This document shows positions 26,101 through 37,100 of a DNA stretch of 64,000 nucleotides, piece after piece (position 1 is the stretch's first letter; each line of letters begins with the position of its first letter). Under the pieces are notes generated by a model that saw nothing but the letters and a program-made list of their open reading frames with translations, did not search any database and had not been told where the DNA came from. A program made the translations under genes and the position numbers. The stretch is taken from NCBI RefSeq assembly GCF_963576615.1, contig NC_088708.1:31069191-31133190 (forward strand), written 5' to 3'. Source of the DNA: Watersipora subatra (Eukaryota; Bryozoa; Gymnolaemata; Cheilostomatida; Watersiporidae).

Positions 26101-27622
26101 CAACTACATTACCTGCCACTGTTTATAAGCTGTTTTAAATCTGGAACGAATGTGTAGCATAAGAAAAAATGTTTTACAACAATCTGTTTTAGTTATGCCT
26201 CAAGCGTTCAAATATTTTAATTATGCATTGACCGGACACACACAGAAATAAACAAACACCTTCATTTAAAAGTTAGAATGGTTTATTACCAGTGCAATGG
26301 CAGGCATTCAACTAGTAATGAGCCAATTAGAATTTTGCTAAAGGAACTTGATGCATGGATCAGGACTGATTCTGGCAGTATGCCCTTCTTCACAAGAACT
26401 GAGTGGGTCTGGACGTGAAAGAGAACAATGTCGTTGAACAACTGCAATGAGGGCCTCCGGTTAGTTTGGTGTTAACAGTGTTATGAAAGGGTTATGTTAT
26501 AAGACATACAATTATAAAATCTACTTTGGCCAGATATCTTAATAACTGCCCGTGAAAATTTTAAGTGGTCAGAGTGCAATCGGATAAGAGTAGGACCATG
26601 CCTTCACATCTCGTTCTCATAAAGCATTACATACACAGAAAGACTAACTGCTATAAAGTATCAATACATTATTTGTTATCTCCATGGCTTCAATACCTGT
26701 ACACCTGACATGCTCGGGCGCATGTAGGAAGGCTTGCTTGAAATAACCAATCGGACAATCCCGCCGACAGACGCCAATGCGTCGCAAAAAGACCTTTTCC
26801 AGCTGCCAGACAAAGTCTTTAGAACAGGTTAGACAACCATTCCATTTAGAGCATGTGAAACAACCAAGGGGGCACGTTTGAGGAAGGGTCGAGATTTCCA
26901 TTCCACCTGCAAGAAACTGAGAATTTTGTGACATAATAAAACAAAAAATTTTTAATGTTAGCATTCGATCAGTATCAACCAGGCCCTTTACTCTTGGAGG
27001 CCAACACAACTAAGTGGAAATAGTCACGAACAAGAGACATTACTATGAATCAAAATGTCACTGAATGACACTAAAAGGTACACAATGCCGGGTATTGCGA
27101 GCGTTGTTTGTAAAAACAATCGTAGTGCATATCAATTCTAGCTGCACCTGAAGTTATAGTAAAACTGACATTTGGCCTGGTCCCCTGCAAAGTCGATCCA
27201 AGTGTATCCAGGTTGAGCAATCGGTATAATTCATGAAGCCGTCGTCATTCATTCGGACGCCCTAACTAAAAGTGACTCACGTCCAAGATCGTACATCTCA
27301 CACTCTACGGCTAATCAAAAAGATTGATGCGAATCAAGCTATTTATTACTGATGCAGAGAATGACAACTTGCAGATGCATTTAGAAAAGCCTAGATTTCG
27401 CAACGGAAGACACAACTTCCAAAACTTGTGATATACTACTGCAACTAAGACAGAACATACATGTATAATTAAATTTCTTATAAAATACTATAAACTCGAA
27501 ATAATCATCACAAACCAACCTTTCAAGGAGTCCCCAGAAGATAACAGAGTTGGGTCAGGCTGAGAGGAGTGCAATACAGAGATGAACATGGTGAGAGTCA
27601 GATAGTGCAGGACATCAACCAT
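17156..27622 (-). CDS. RSPO: R-spondin, secreted Wnt-signal enhancer (spliced, complete)
   Basis: R-spondins are secreted ligands that bind LGR4/5/6 and the ubiquitin ligases ZNRF3/RNF43, sparing Frizzled receptors. Five exons, minus: 27622-27520, 26906-26697, 25436-25287, 20388-20185, 17424-17156; every join is phase 1/2 and gives 311 residues. Residues 1-19 form a signal peptide (MVDVLHYLTLTMFISVLHSS). FU1 lies in 47-105 (CPLGCFTCSKWNGCLTC, then IGVCRRDCPIGYF). FU2 is in 105-155 (CEPMGCAHCSQRDFCDKCQE, RGTCILECP). TSP1 is in 155-215 (CLVESWSSWSDC, CGYKWGNRTRSR, RCKLEERYC). The tail 222-311 is basic (KRRHTRQKERRKRR), as expected for heparan-sulphate binding. One exon per domain is the usual RSPO gene plan. 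The length is somewhat above vertebrate RSPOs, owing to an extended tail. The 33-bp array before exon 4 may lengthen the protein by alternative acceptors. Confidence 0.95.
18060..18871. mobile_element. TA-flanked MITE, copy 1 (Tc1/mariner-pogo-like)
   Basis: Starts CAGTGAAACACGGATAACTC after TA and ends in the near inverse, ...GAGTTTCACTG, before TA. Length 812 bp, no transposase. An internal inverted pair (AAAACGCTCAGAAAA / TTTTCTACTGAGCGTTTT) occurs near 18370-18415. Lies between the last two RSPO exons. Confidence 0.85.
20389..20977. repeat. 33-bp minisatellite (about 18 units) carrying copies of the RSPO TSP1-exon acceptor
   Basis: Plus-strand unit begins CAACTGTAATAGACGGTAGA and continues CAAGGATAGGAGT. 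On the minus strand each unit contains TACCGTCTATTACAG|TTGACT, the same bases as the real acceptor at 20389/20388. Units differ by one or two bases (AAGG or AAAG, GGAG or GGAT). The frame through the array is open and in phase with the TSP1 exon, giving DSYPCLPSITV repeats. Confidence 0.95.
21001..21144. repeat. 38-bp minisatellite, about four units
   Basis: Units ACTTTACAGCTGACTATGTG plus GAGCATCACCGTGACAAC, nearly identical; adjoins the 33-bp array within the same RSPO intron. Confidence 0.9.
21990..22440 (-). mobile_element. Helitron-like or SINE-like repeat, reverse orientation
   Basis: On the minus strand a tRNA-like segment (22435-22365; TGGTTTAGTGGTAGTGCG, then GGGTTCAAGGCGAGG) is followed by the body shared with 25940-26315 (CGTTCCAGATTTGAAACAGC region inverted, then TTATTTCTGTGTGTGTC region) and the terminus GACATTCAACTAG before T at 21990. 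A second plus-strand CTAG end lies at 21970, facing it. Confidence 0.6.
22594..23368. mobile_element. TA-flanked MITE, copy 2
   Basis: Ends CAGTCAAACATGGACAACTC and inverse GAGTTATCCATGTTTGACTG with TA on both sides. 775 bp; lacks the extra segment found in copies 3 and 4. Only 15 bases separate it from copy 3. Confidence 0.88.
23384..24528. mobile_element. TA-flanked MITE, copy 3 (long form)
   Basis: Same ends as copy 2 (CAGTCAAACATGGATAACTC), 1145 bp. Carries an additional internal segment of about 350 bases (about 23805-24225) that contains the nested 120-bp hairpin at 24087-24206. No transposase frame. Confidence 0.88.
24087..24206. mobile_element. 120-bp hairpin element nested in MITE copy 3
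   Basis: Inverted arms CACGGGCTAGCCGGGTCACG and, at the other end, GTGACCCGACAAGCCCGTG; the middle pairs CGCCACGCACATGCAAAACA with its inverse, so almost the whole element is one stem. A same-length copy is at 51002-51121 inside copy 4. Confidence 0.85.
25665..26315. mobile_element. Helitron-like composite repeat with two tRNA-like segments
   Basis: The left part has a minus-strand tRNA-like head (25811-25743; ATGGTATAATGGTTAGCATG and GAGTTCAATTCCAGC). The right part has a plus-strand head (about 25938-26015; GCTGCGTGGTAGTGTGCTTG and AGTTCGATTCTTG), then the body with CAACTACATTACCTG, and the end GGCATTCAACTAG before T. Lies in the RSPO intron between FU1 and FU2. Confidence 0.55.
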
Positions 27623-28036
27623 AGCTACCTATGCATCATCAGCTCAATGGTAGGGCACTGACCTAACTCTGCCTTCCTTAGTTTAAGCATTCCTAAAAGT
27701 CCTGCGCAGGTGGTACAACAAAACCACCAAGGAAAAATGATCCAATCAAATGTTGTTAATACCAAAAGACTAGAATGAGAATGAGTGTAGGCTAGAAAGG
27801 TCTAGCAACACAAATCAACGAGTACAAACATTGCCGAGTCAGTGATGAATGCAACAAGCATTGAAGCCAGCACCAGCTAATTAAACAATTAAACAGTGTA
27901 ACAATAAGCTACGACATTCAAAGCGTGTAATTTTACGCAGAGATTTAGCAAAACGCTTTAGGCAAATCTTGCCTAGATATTTTTCAAAGCAACAATTGAA
28001 AGCAAATAATGAAGCTAGAAGACAGGTATAAATATT

Positions 28037-28042
28037 TTTATT
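28037..28042 (-). terminator. Polyadenylation signal of EIF3E
   Basis: TTTATT on the plus strand reads AATAAA on the minus strand, about 155 bases after the EIF3E stop. The RSPO start codon lies about 415 bases further on, in the same direction. Confidence 0.6.
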
Positions 28043-28196
28043 AATATTCCAAATACGACAGTAAACTCCATGTTACAAGCACACAGCGAGAAAGGTTCTT
28101 TACAAGTATGTGTATCAAATCAGGCGATGAATGGGTGATGGTCAGATGCCTCAAGTGCAAGCAGCAACGAGAACAGAGAGGTAGGAACTTCTATGA

Positions 28197-31100
28197 CTAG
28201 AAGTCTTGGCCAGCCCACTACAAAAAATAAGTTCAATTGATATCAAGAGACCAGCTCCGGTCAATTCATAAAGGGTCTGGTCAACAACCAATTGCTGTGG
28301 TCAATTCATAAAGGGTCTGGTCAACAACCAATTGCTCCGGTCAATTCATAAAGGGTCTGGTCAACAACCAATCCCTCTGGTCAATTCATAAAGGGTCTGG
28401 TCAACAACCAATCCCTCTGGTCAATTCATAAAGTTCTCATACCTGAAACCAGTGAATGTTCATTGACCATGTTAACAATGTTAAAATACTAGTAAGCAGT
28501 TAGCACGAACCTGCTACTGTTACTCATATCAGGGCGGACAAAAATCACATTGATTATTCGTGTTGCATCATAAGAAATATTTATATATCGGGTCATGAAT
28601 TGCACAAATTCGGACCAATGTTTTCAGATGTTTCTATCAATGCATTTGCACGCTCAGAAGATGTATTGTACTTCATAAAAGTGGTGATTCACTTGAAAAA
28701 TAATTGCAAGAGTCTCCATACAATCAGAGAGGTCAGTAAAAAGCCACACTTGATAAAATCCAGTTGATTGTCGCATCAAAAACAAAGCAGGTTCACACAC
28801 TGAACATCATGGCTAACCTATTCTAGTTGATTAAAATTGCTAATTTACAATCTCTATGACTCTTGATTGACATTATTTATATTTAAAGGTTTAGTTACAA
28901 ATTTTTAAGATGTCGGTTGTTACGTTAAAATCCTATCTTTATTATAACAAACTGATATAAATGACCATAGTAGACATTATAGTTCACAATCGGTACCATA
29001 AGCTGTACATCATTCACAGCGCGTCAAATATTTAAATATTACTGTTTATTTATCAAAGGATTTTTTTATTTTCACCTTCATTAAGACTAGCCCAAGACAG
29101 ATTCTTCTAATGGTAATGTATCAAGGAAAGGCCACCGCCATGGAGGTCAAACTAGATATTAATAAAAGTGTAGAGTAATTTATTCAGTATGTTCTTACAC
29201 TGAAAATTTGAGTTACACTGTATCTTAGGAGCGAATCATTATCATAAGCCAAGGACCCCTGTACATGTTCTTACCAGGAAAGATGGGCATTGAAAACTAA
29301 GGACCCCTGTACATGATCTTACCAGGACAGATGGGCATTGCAAATTAAGGACCCCTGTACATGTTCTTACCAGGACAGATGGGCATTGCAAACTAAGGAC
29401 CCCTGTACATGTTCTTACCAGGACAGATGGGCATTGCAAACTAAGGACCCCTGTACATGGTCTTACAAGGACAGATGGGCATTGCAAACTAAGGACCCCT
29501 GTACATGTTCTTACCAGGACAGATGGGCATTGGAAACTAAGGACCCCTGTACATGGTCTTACCAGGACAGATGGGCATTGCAAACTAAGGACCCCTGTAC
29601 ACGTTCTTACCAGGACAGATGGGCATTGCAAACTAAGGACCCCTGTACATGGTCTTACCAGGACAGATGAGCATTGCAAACTAAGGACCCCTGTACATGA
29701 TCTTACCAGGACAGATGGGCATTGCAAACTAAGGACCCCTGTACATGTTCTTACCAGGACAGATGAGCATTGCAAACTAAGGACCCCTGTACATGTTCTT
29801 ACCAGGACAGATGGGCATTGCAAACTAAGGACCCCTGTACATGTTCTTACCAGGACAGATGGGCATTGCAAACTAAGGACCCCTGTACATGATCTTACCA
29901 GGACAGATGGGCATTGCAAACTAAGGACCCCTGTACATGATCTTACCAGGACAGATGGGCATTGCAAACTAAGGACCCCTGTACATGATCTTACCAGGAC
30001 AGATGGGCATTGGAAACTAAGGACCCCTGTACATGGTCTTACCAGGACAGATGGGCATTGCAAACTAAGGACCCCTGTACATGTTCTTACCAGGACAGAT
30101 GGGCATTGGAAACTAAGGACCCCTGTACATGATCTTACCAGGACAGATGGGCATTGGAAACTAAGGACCCCTGTACATGATCTTACCAGGACAGATGGGC
30201 ATTGGAAACTAAGGACCCCTGTACATGATCTTACAAGGACAGATGGGCCGAGGACACTTGTACATGTTCTTACCAGAAAAGATGGGCATTGCGAACTAAT
30301 ACTACAATGGCATAGTGTTGTTACTTTTACTATCTCCTTCATCAACCAGAAATCCAATATCGGGATCGTAGTTACAAATGAAAAATTACATTTGATTGTC
30401 TAAAAAACAGCTCTTAATGAAAGAACAATTATGCACCTTGCTTTTTCTATCTCACATGCACTGCTGGGTCACCTGTGACTTTCCTATTTTGAAGCGAAAG
30501 ATGAGCAGCGGATCAAGAACAATTTAGAGAACAAATTGCCTAGCGTGAAAACTAGTATGTCCCCAAGCATTCCATGTCAAAAATGTAAGACTTATCACAA
30601 GCTGAATACATTATGACTCTCTCAACCTATTGGCAAGCACCGAGTTAAATACCCCTAGAGTCCGAGGTACCAACAAGCTAGAGTATGTTGACCACAAAGC
30701 ATTCACATACTATCTCAGAAGATGTGTATTACTCACCCCATCTCTTTCTCTGGGGGCCAGTTTTTTTTCAAGATTGATTGCGAGCATCTGTGATCTGAAG
30801 GAAAGACCTTTTGTTTTCTCAATGACCTGTTGATAGACTGAGACAGCCTGCGTACCCATCACCACGTGACCCTGTGTACGAACAATCCCTAATCAAATGA
30901 CCGCTCCAGGCCTCTGCTACAGTTTTATATCGGTAAACTATAGTAATCAAATTAAGAGATCAATGACGATATGCACCGACTAAACCAACAATACCCGGCG
31001 GCATTCCTAAAGCAAATCACACACTATAACAATGTGAAGTAAAAATAATAATATATAAAGCAATAAGAATGAGAAAAAGAAACAGCGGAATACGTAAAAC

Positions 31101-34100
31101 CTACGAGTTGAGAGTCAATCTTGGCATCAAGCCTAGCGTTTCGTATCAGGTTTACTATCCATTTCTCAGCATCCTCTGGTGACATGTTAAGCTTATCAGC
31201 AAGCATGCTACAAGAACACCAATGGCAAATGAATGTTTGCAAACAGGAGAGGTAACTTCTTCATTCTGATCTGTTTTGACGGATAAGAGGAAGAGTGAAC
31301 GCAGTCATATTGACATGAGGAAGATCAAGATTAACCTGCAGCTCAAAAAGTCAATGCATTATCAGTAACACGTAACAGTGCCAACTAGAGTTTCAATAAT
31401 ATTTTTGTGTAATTTCGACCAAATACTAGGTATTATCAATATTATCAAAGGTCATTTTAAAAAATGGACACAAAGATACAATATTTGCAAACTATTGGCC
31501 AAAAACAGCTGCAACACTATATGGTCAAATTAAACTTGCATTAAATTAGATAATCTAACTTAAAAATTGACTTCTGAGGATAACTAATTTTGAAAGATAA
31601 CTTTGAAATTTGAAGTTTATTAAAGAGATGAGAAACGAAAGTCGATTGATTTCATCCTATAGCAATCTCTCAAGGACTAATGTGAAACATATAACTATGG
31701 TACAGGCTTTTGTGTAATCCGTTTTGACTTAGCTCCGTATGTATGACAGAGGGAAGTCATGAGGAGGTGAGCTAATCACTATCCTTTTACCTAAAGACCA
31801 AAAGGGTCTAACAGTACTCGGCACGTACCTCTAGTGATAATCTTATTTTTATTGTACCTTCTTCATTATCTCCTATATTTCTAAGCTTATTAAAAACCTG
31901 TTAAGGCGTGGTCACACGAGCACCGAACCGACGTAGGATCGGTTTGGTTTGGAGGCTGGTTCGGTTTGTGGCACATGTCACACGGCCACCGAAGTAACTT
32001 CGCTTCCTAGATACCATACGTATAGAGACATACCTGCCAACTCTCACGCATTGGGCGTGAGACTCACGCAATCACCCCAAAGAAAAAATGAAAATGCGTG
32101 AGATTTTTGCCCCAATTTCCACAATTTTATATATACTATCATTGATACATCAATTGCCCAAAACCAAATCTCACGCATTGCCCCTCTCTTGCGTTGGCAG
32201 GTCTGTATAGAGACAGGACACGGTTTCATTAGTAGTTTTTATGTATTTGAGTTAAATATTTCTATTGTAAACAAAAAACTTTGAGGAACAATTATAAATT
32301 ATAATTACACAACAGATTTATCAGAAGATCGTTCAGCTGTTCAAAATAAATCACTCGATACAAAGATTTTGCCAACCCTTCCCATCAACATAATTATATT
32401 TTTTATTAACATATGAATGTTTTTCTATGCTGAGTACATAACAAACAAAAACAGTCTTTATCATAGTACTGTGGTTTTACATAAATAAATCAGTCAACGA
32501 TACTTCATCAGGATGAATATGACACATTACTTATATTCTACACGAAAGAAAATCACAATTCTCTTACATTTATGCAAAACTTAAGTGCAACATCTTACAT
32601 TTATGCAACACAATCATAAGTCCGGGTGAACCTTGTTGTAAATTGCTTCATGTGGTTTATTTAACGAAATAAAAGTATCGTCCCATTTCTTTTTTAACAT
32701 TACTCACGCGAACGTAAGTAGAAATGTGACGCGTGCTCGCTAGAATTCTAGAATTTTAACCAGCCAATAAGAGCAAGGGTTTGGCACGAAATTTCGAGCA
32801 GGACCGAAAAGGTTCGTTTCGGCCAGAAATGTCCTCGGCCGAACTTTTTAGAGCTGAAAGCGACGTCGTTTTGCGTCATTTAGTTCGGTTCGACGCTCGT
32901 GTGACCACCCCTTTATGATGCATTATAAGCGATGGTCAACATAAGCTAATTTGTTTCCCATCCACTCATTGGCTAGTCTGCAACAATGACAACTGAAACT
33001 TATACATCTATATCTTGACAAAAATGTGGCCTCCTTACGCCACATCCGATCTTGCCTTGAGATTGTTTCGGTCTCCAAAACTGGAGTTTCGTTTTACTAA
33101 CATTGCAATCATTGATAAAAATGAAACATGATTGTGTTGCTATATATTCTAAGTAAATGTAATTTTAAAATGCAGTCAGCTAATCTGTAAGTGACCAAAT
33201 TTAGTTACTACTATATCCCCAATTGATTTTATGATGAATACTGGATGACTATTTGGTTAGAAACATGTGAAGTAAACACATCACCGATTGATGGAAAGCA
33301 TATATAAAGACATGGCAAAACAAGCTCTACGGGTACCAAAATTTGGTAGAAAAATAATGGTGAGTGTACTAAAGTCATAGCCAAGCATAAGTTACAAGAA
33401 AGCCCTAGACTTTCTGGTGACAATGACTCAAGTGTCAAGGCACAAATATATTAACACTATATGCTCCAGTGACATACACACAGGAGATGGTATGCTCTAT
33501 ACACACAGTATCTGATGTTACTCTATACAGATAGTACCTGATGTTACTCTATACACAGAGTACCTGATGTTACTCTACAGTCTACACACTGAGTATCTGA
33601 TGTTACTCTAGACACACAGTATCTGATGTTACTCTATACATACAGTATTTGATGTTACTCTATATACGCAGTATCTGATGTTACTCTATGCATACAGTAT
33701 TTGATGTTACTCTATACATACAGTATTTGATGTTACTCTATACTCTATACACAGAGTACCTGATGTTAATCTAAGACACAGTATCTAATGTTACTCCATA
33801 CACACAGTATCTGATGTTACTCTATACATATAGTACCTGATGCTGATGCATTGGTGAATCCTACAGAATGTCTCAAAAATGAAAAGCCTTGCATTCTCTA
33901 TGAAGTCATCGAGGCAGGCAACAAGAAAGAAGTCATTAGAGAGAACCTGTATATATAGAAAGATATAAATAAACTGATAAACAGTGTGTCTCTTGATGTA
34001 CTTAATTCACCACAGCAATTTATGTCGATTGATCAGTGAACTGCGTGGTGCAAAGTAAATTGAACGCAACTCATGACCGGGATCTCCACTCAATTTCAGA

Positions 34101-37100
34101 ACAGCAACTGTGAGGCTGTTTATCTATACTAGTCATAGAAATGGCTGGAATGCCAACATGATGACCCTTGCATGCATACGTAAATATTAACCAACTATAA
34201 AAAGGAAGGCAAGTATTCGGTTATAAACAAAAAGATAGCTCAGTGGGAAATCCTAAAAGCAATCTTTTAAGGAGGTGCTGTTTGGGTTATAAAGCGGTTT
34301 TGTCAACAGCTGAATGCCATTTTTTTCAAAATCACAAAAAGATGTCTGATTGCTGACAACAATAAACAGAATAATAATGTCCGATTGCTGACAACAATAA
34401 ACAGAATAATAATGTCTGATTGCTGACAACAATAAACAGAATAATGATGCCTGATGACTATGATAGAAAAGCATTGAGCCACAATGCCTAACCTAACAGT
34501 ATGAATAGATCTATATCATGCACACAATTTACTTAAAACGTGATAGTGCCTCGAGTCAAGTAACATTTTCCTAATTAGTAGCTCGTAGATCTGGTAGTTG
34601 GTGAATCTCTGAGACTTCCTTGTAACAGTAGTATAGTGCAGTCTTACGTGAATACTACCCGAGAAAAATGCGCGACAAGCAAGGAATAATTGTAATTTTT
34701 CCAATCATTTTCTGAAAATGCTGCTTTACTGCCACTAGCCATTCATGCCACATTTAAATTCCACTGGTTTGCTCACTTTGCTGGCAATTTTAAGAATTTA
34801 CGATTATTCACAATAGCAAAAGACAGGCTAAGAGATCCATGTACTTACTGTCTCACAATCGCGCAGCTGTTGCTGAGCTCTGTCAAAGTCAAAGTTGACA
34901 TAAAGACACTCCAGAAATTCTGTGATAGGATCCCTGTATGTGTACGCCTCCTACAACGAACATATAAAGTAAATTACAGCCATAAATCTACATAGGAGCG
35001 TAATTCGTTCTAGGACTGAGCTCGTATGTCAATTTACTCGTGTTTCAAGGCAATATTTTTTATACAAAATAACTAAATACAAATTAATTCCGGTACCTTA
35101 CCATGAAAAAACACGTAACAGGATATTATGATGGAAAAATGTGTTTCTAATAACTGTAATTCAGTACCTACGCTAACAAAGTAACAAATATACCTTTAAA
35201 GTTGTTAAAATCTGCAAAAAAATATAACATTACGATGTACACTACTGTAAGTTTTTACCTTCGAGACAGACGTAGAGGCTAACAACTGTCTGATAGAGAC
35301 TTGATAGCAACACGTTCAGCACACTAAACTTTTGTGACGCTACGCAACATAAACTTTGAAATTTACAAGAATTTTACTCACTAAACACATACTTTAAGGC
35401 AAGTTTTAATTTTTTACTAAACTTACTTTAATTTTGTCATCCTAATTTTTTATTATTCGTTTCCGGTTTGATGACTTTTAGCCTCGCGTTACTATAACTT
35501 TTAGCCGACCTTTTAAATTTTTTTCAAACTGATCCAAGGAGGAAGACCGAGCGAAGCTGTTCTCGAAAACGGCCTCTAGCGTACTTGGCCATATAATGGC
35601 CATCAATAACCAGCTCATAAGTAAATATTATTCCTATCTCAAGGAAGAAACTTGCTTGAAATTCTACGCGTATCTCGATTGTCTCATATGTTGGAGCACT
35701 CGTATGTCAAGGTATGACTGTATAGCTATGCCACTCCACTTCATTCTTAGAAGGAAGATGGATGATCTAGCACACAAATGGCAGCAGCTCCGCTGGTTAT
35801 AATGCTTGGAGAGAAGAATGGGAAACAAGTGGTGAAGAACTGATACTTATCGGCAAAAAATTATTTTGTGAAAAATGAAACTTCGATGAATGAAATTCGT
35901 GAAAAGATGTCCGCGATCAAATAAACAAAGCGCTGAGTATATGCAGATCACCTGCTGAATGACCTTGACCAAATCCTTGAGGACCGTTTTTCTGCGCTTG
36001 TTGATGATGACTGCAGTGGTGAGATAGCGTAGGATGTGTGGACAGTTTGTCTGAATTGTATTGAGATACCTAACAAAAACAACACAAAACTGAAGGGAAA
36101 AACATTCACACAAGAAGGTACATCAATTGTAATGAAAAAAAGACAAGATTGGTGTAGAAATCCCGTAGCCAAGTACTAATGTGTAACAGATATGAAAAAC
36201 ACTTGATTTTTGTGTGACCAAAATTACAAATGTTTTGCCATTGATAGAGTTAGTATACATACTTGTTATCATGCTTGCTGTCGACTAGAAACATGTCTAT
36301 AATAAGATCGCCTCCCTTTGGGTGATTAAAAAAGACAAAAAGACTCCAGTGAATAAACCAGGTTCTCTGTTGGAGCGATTGCAAGTCTGAGCTGAAGGGC
36401 TAAAAAAAGAATTGCAGAAAAGTTTAAAATGAAAGAAATGAGTCATGAGTGAAAAGACAATTTATCCTCTGTAATTGTTTGACAGCAACTCCAGTGAGCC
36501 CCATGGAATTACATAATGAAATAACCCACACATTATTATTCTCTGAAATCAAATAATTGAAAGCAAAGTCTATTTTGAGGCCTCTTTAACCTTGTCGCAA
36601 CCTCAGCACTACATATCACAAAGTGTACTAATCTTTGATGACAAACTAATCTTACAGCAAATATCAAAGGTTTTTAAATCAAACAGCAATGAGTTATTTT
36701 CTAATCGTCTAATCAAAGCTCAAAGCCTGGTTTTCCTACAAATCTCAAAGATGAAATGACCAGATATATTTTGCATTTTAATTTTTGGGTCGCTAATACA
36801 GAAGTGTTACAAATTGTTACGGGCAAATTGTACAGCCTACATGTATATAAATGGGTTAAAAGTTACGTATTGTAAAATGGCAGCAACTAGCCAGTACACA
36901 GGGCTTATATTGTAACCTCCAAACTAAATGATTTGAGGTTGTACACGTATGTTGTCGGAGGAAAGCGTGGTTTTTTTCACCAACTCATGTAAAACTATGG
37001 AGATAGAATTTGTCAACCATACTTTACACTAACTGATTTTAATACAATTATATAAATTATACAATATGCTTTAGGTTCATATTCTTTCAGAATGTATTGG

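Noticed and set aside
28258-28434. Regularly spaced repeats as a CRISPR array
   Set aside because: Units are directly abutting with no unique spacers and lie in an animal intron; the same holds for the other arrays in the window.
29242-30357. 371-codon minus-strand open frame ([16 protein letters not shown] repeats)
   Set aside because: Product of a 48-bp minisatellite in the last EIF3E intron; no start context, domain or splice connection.
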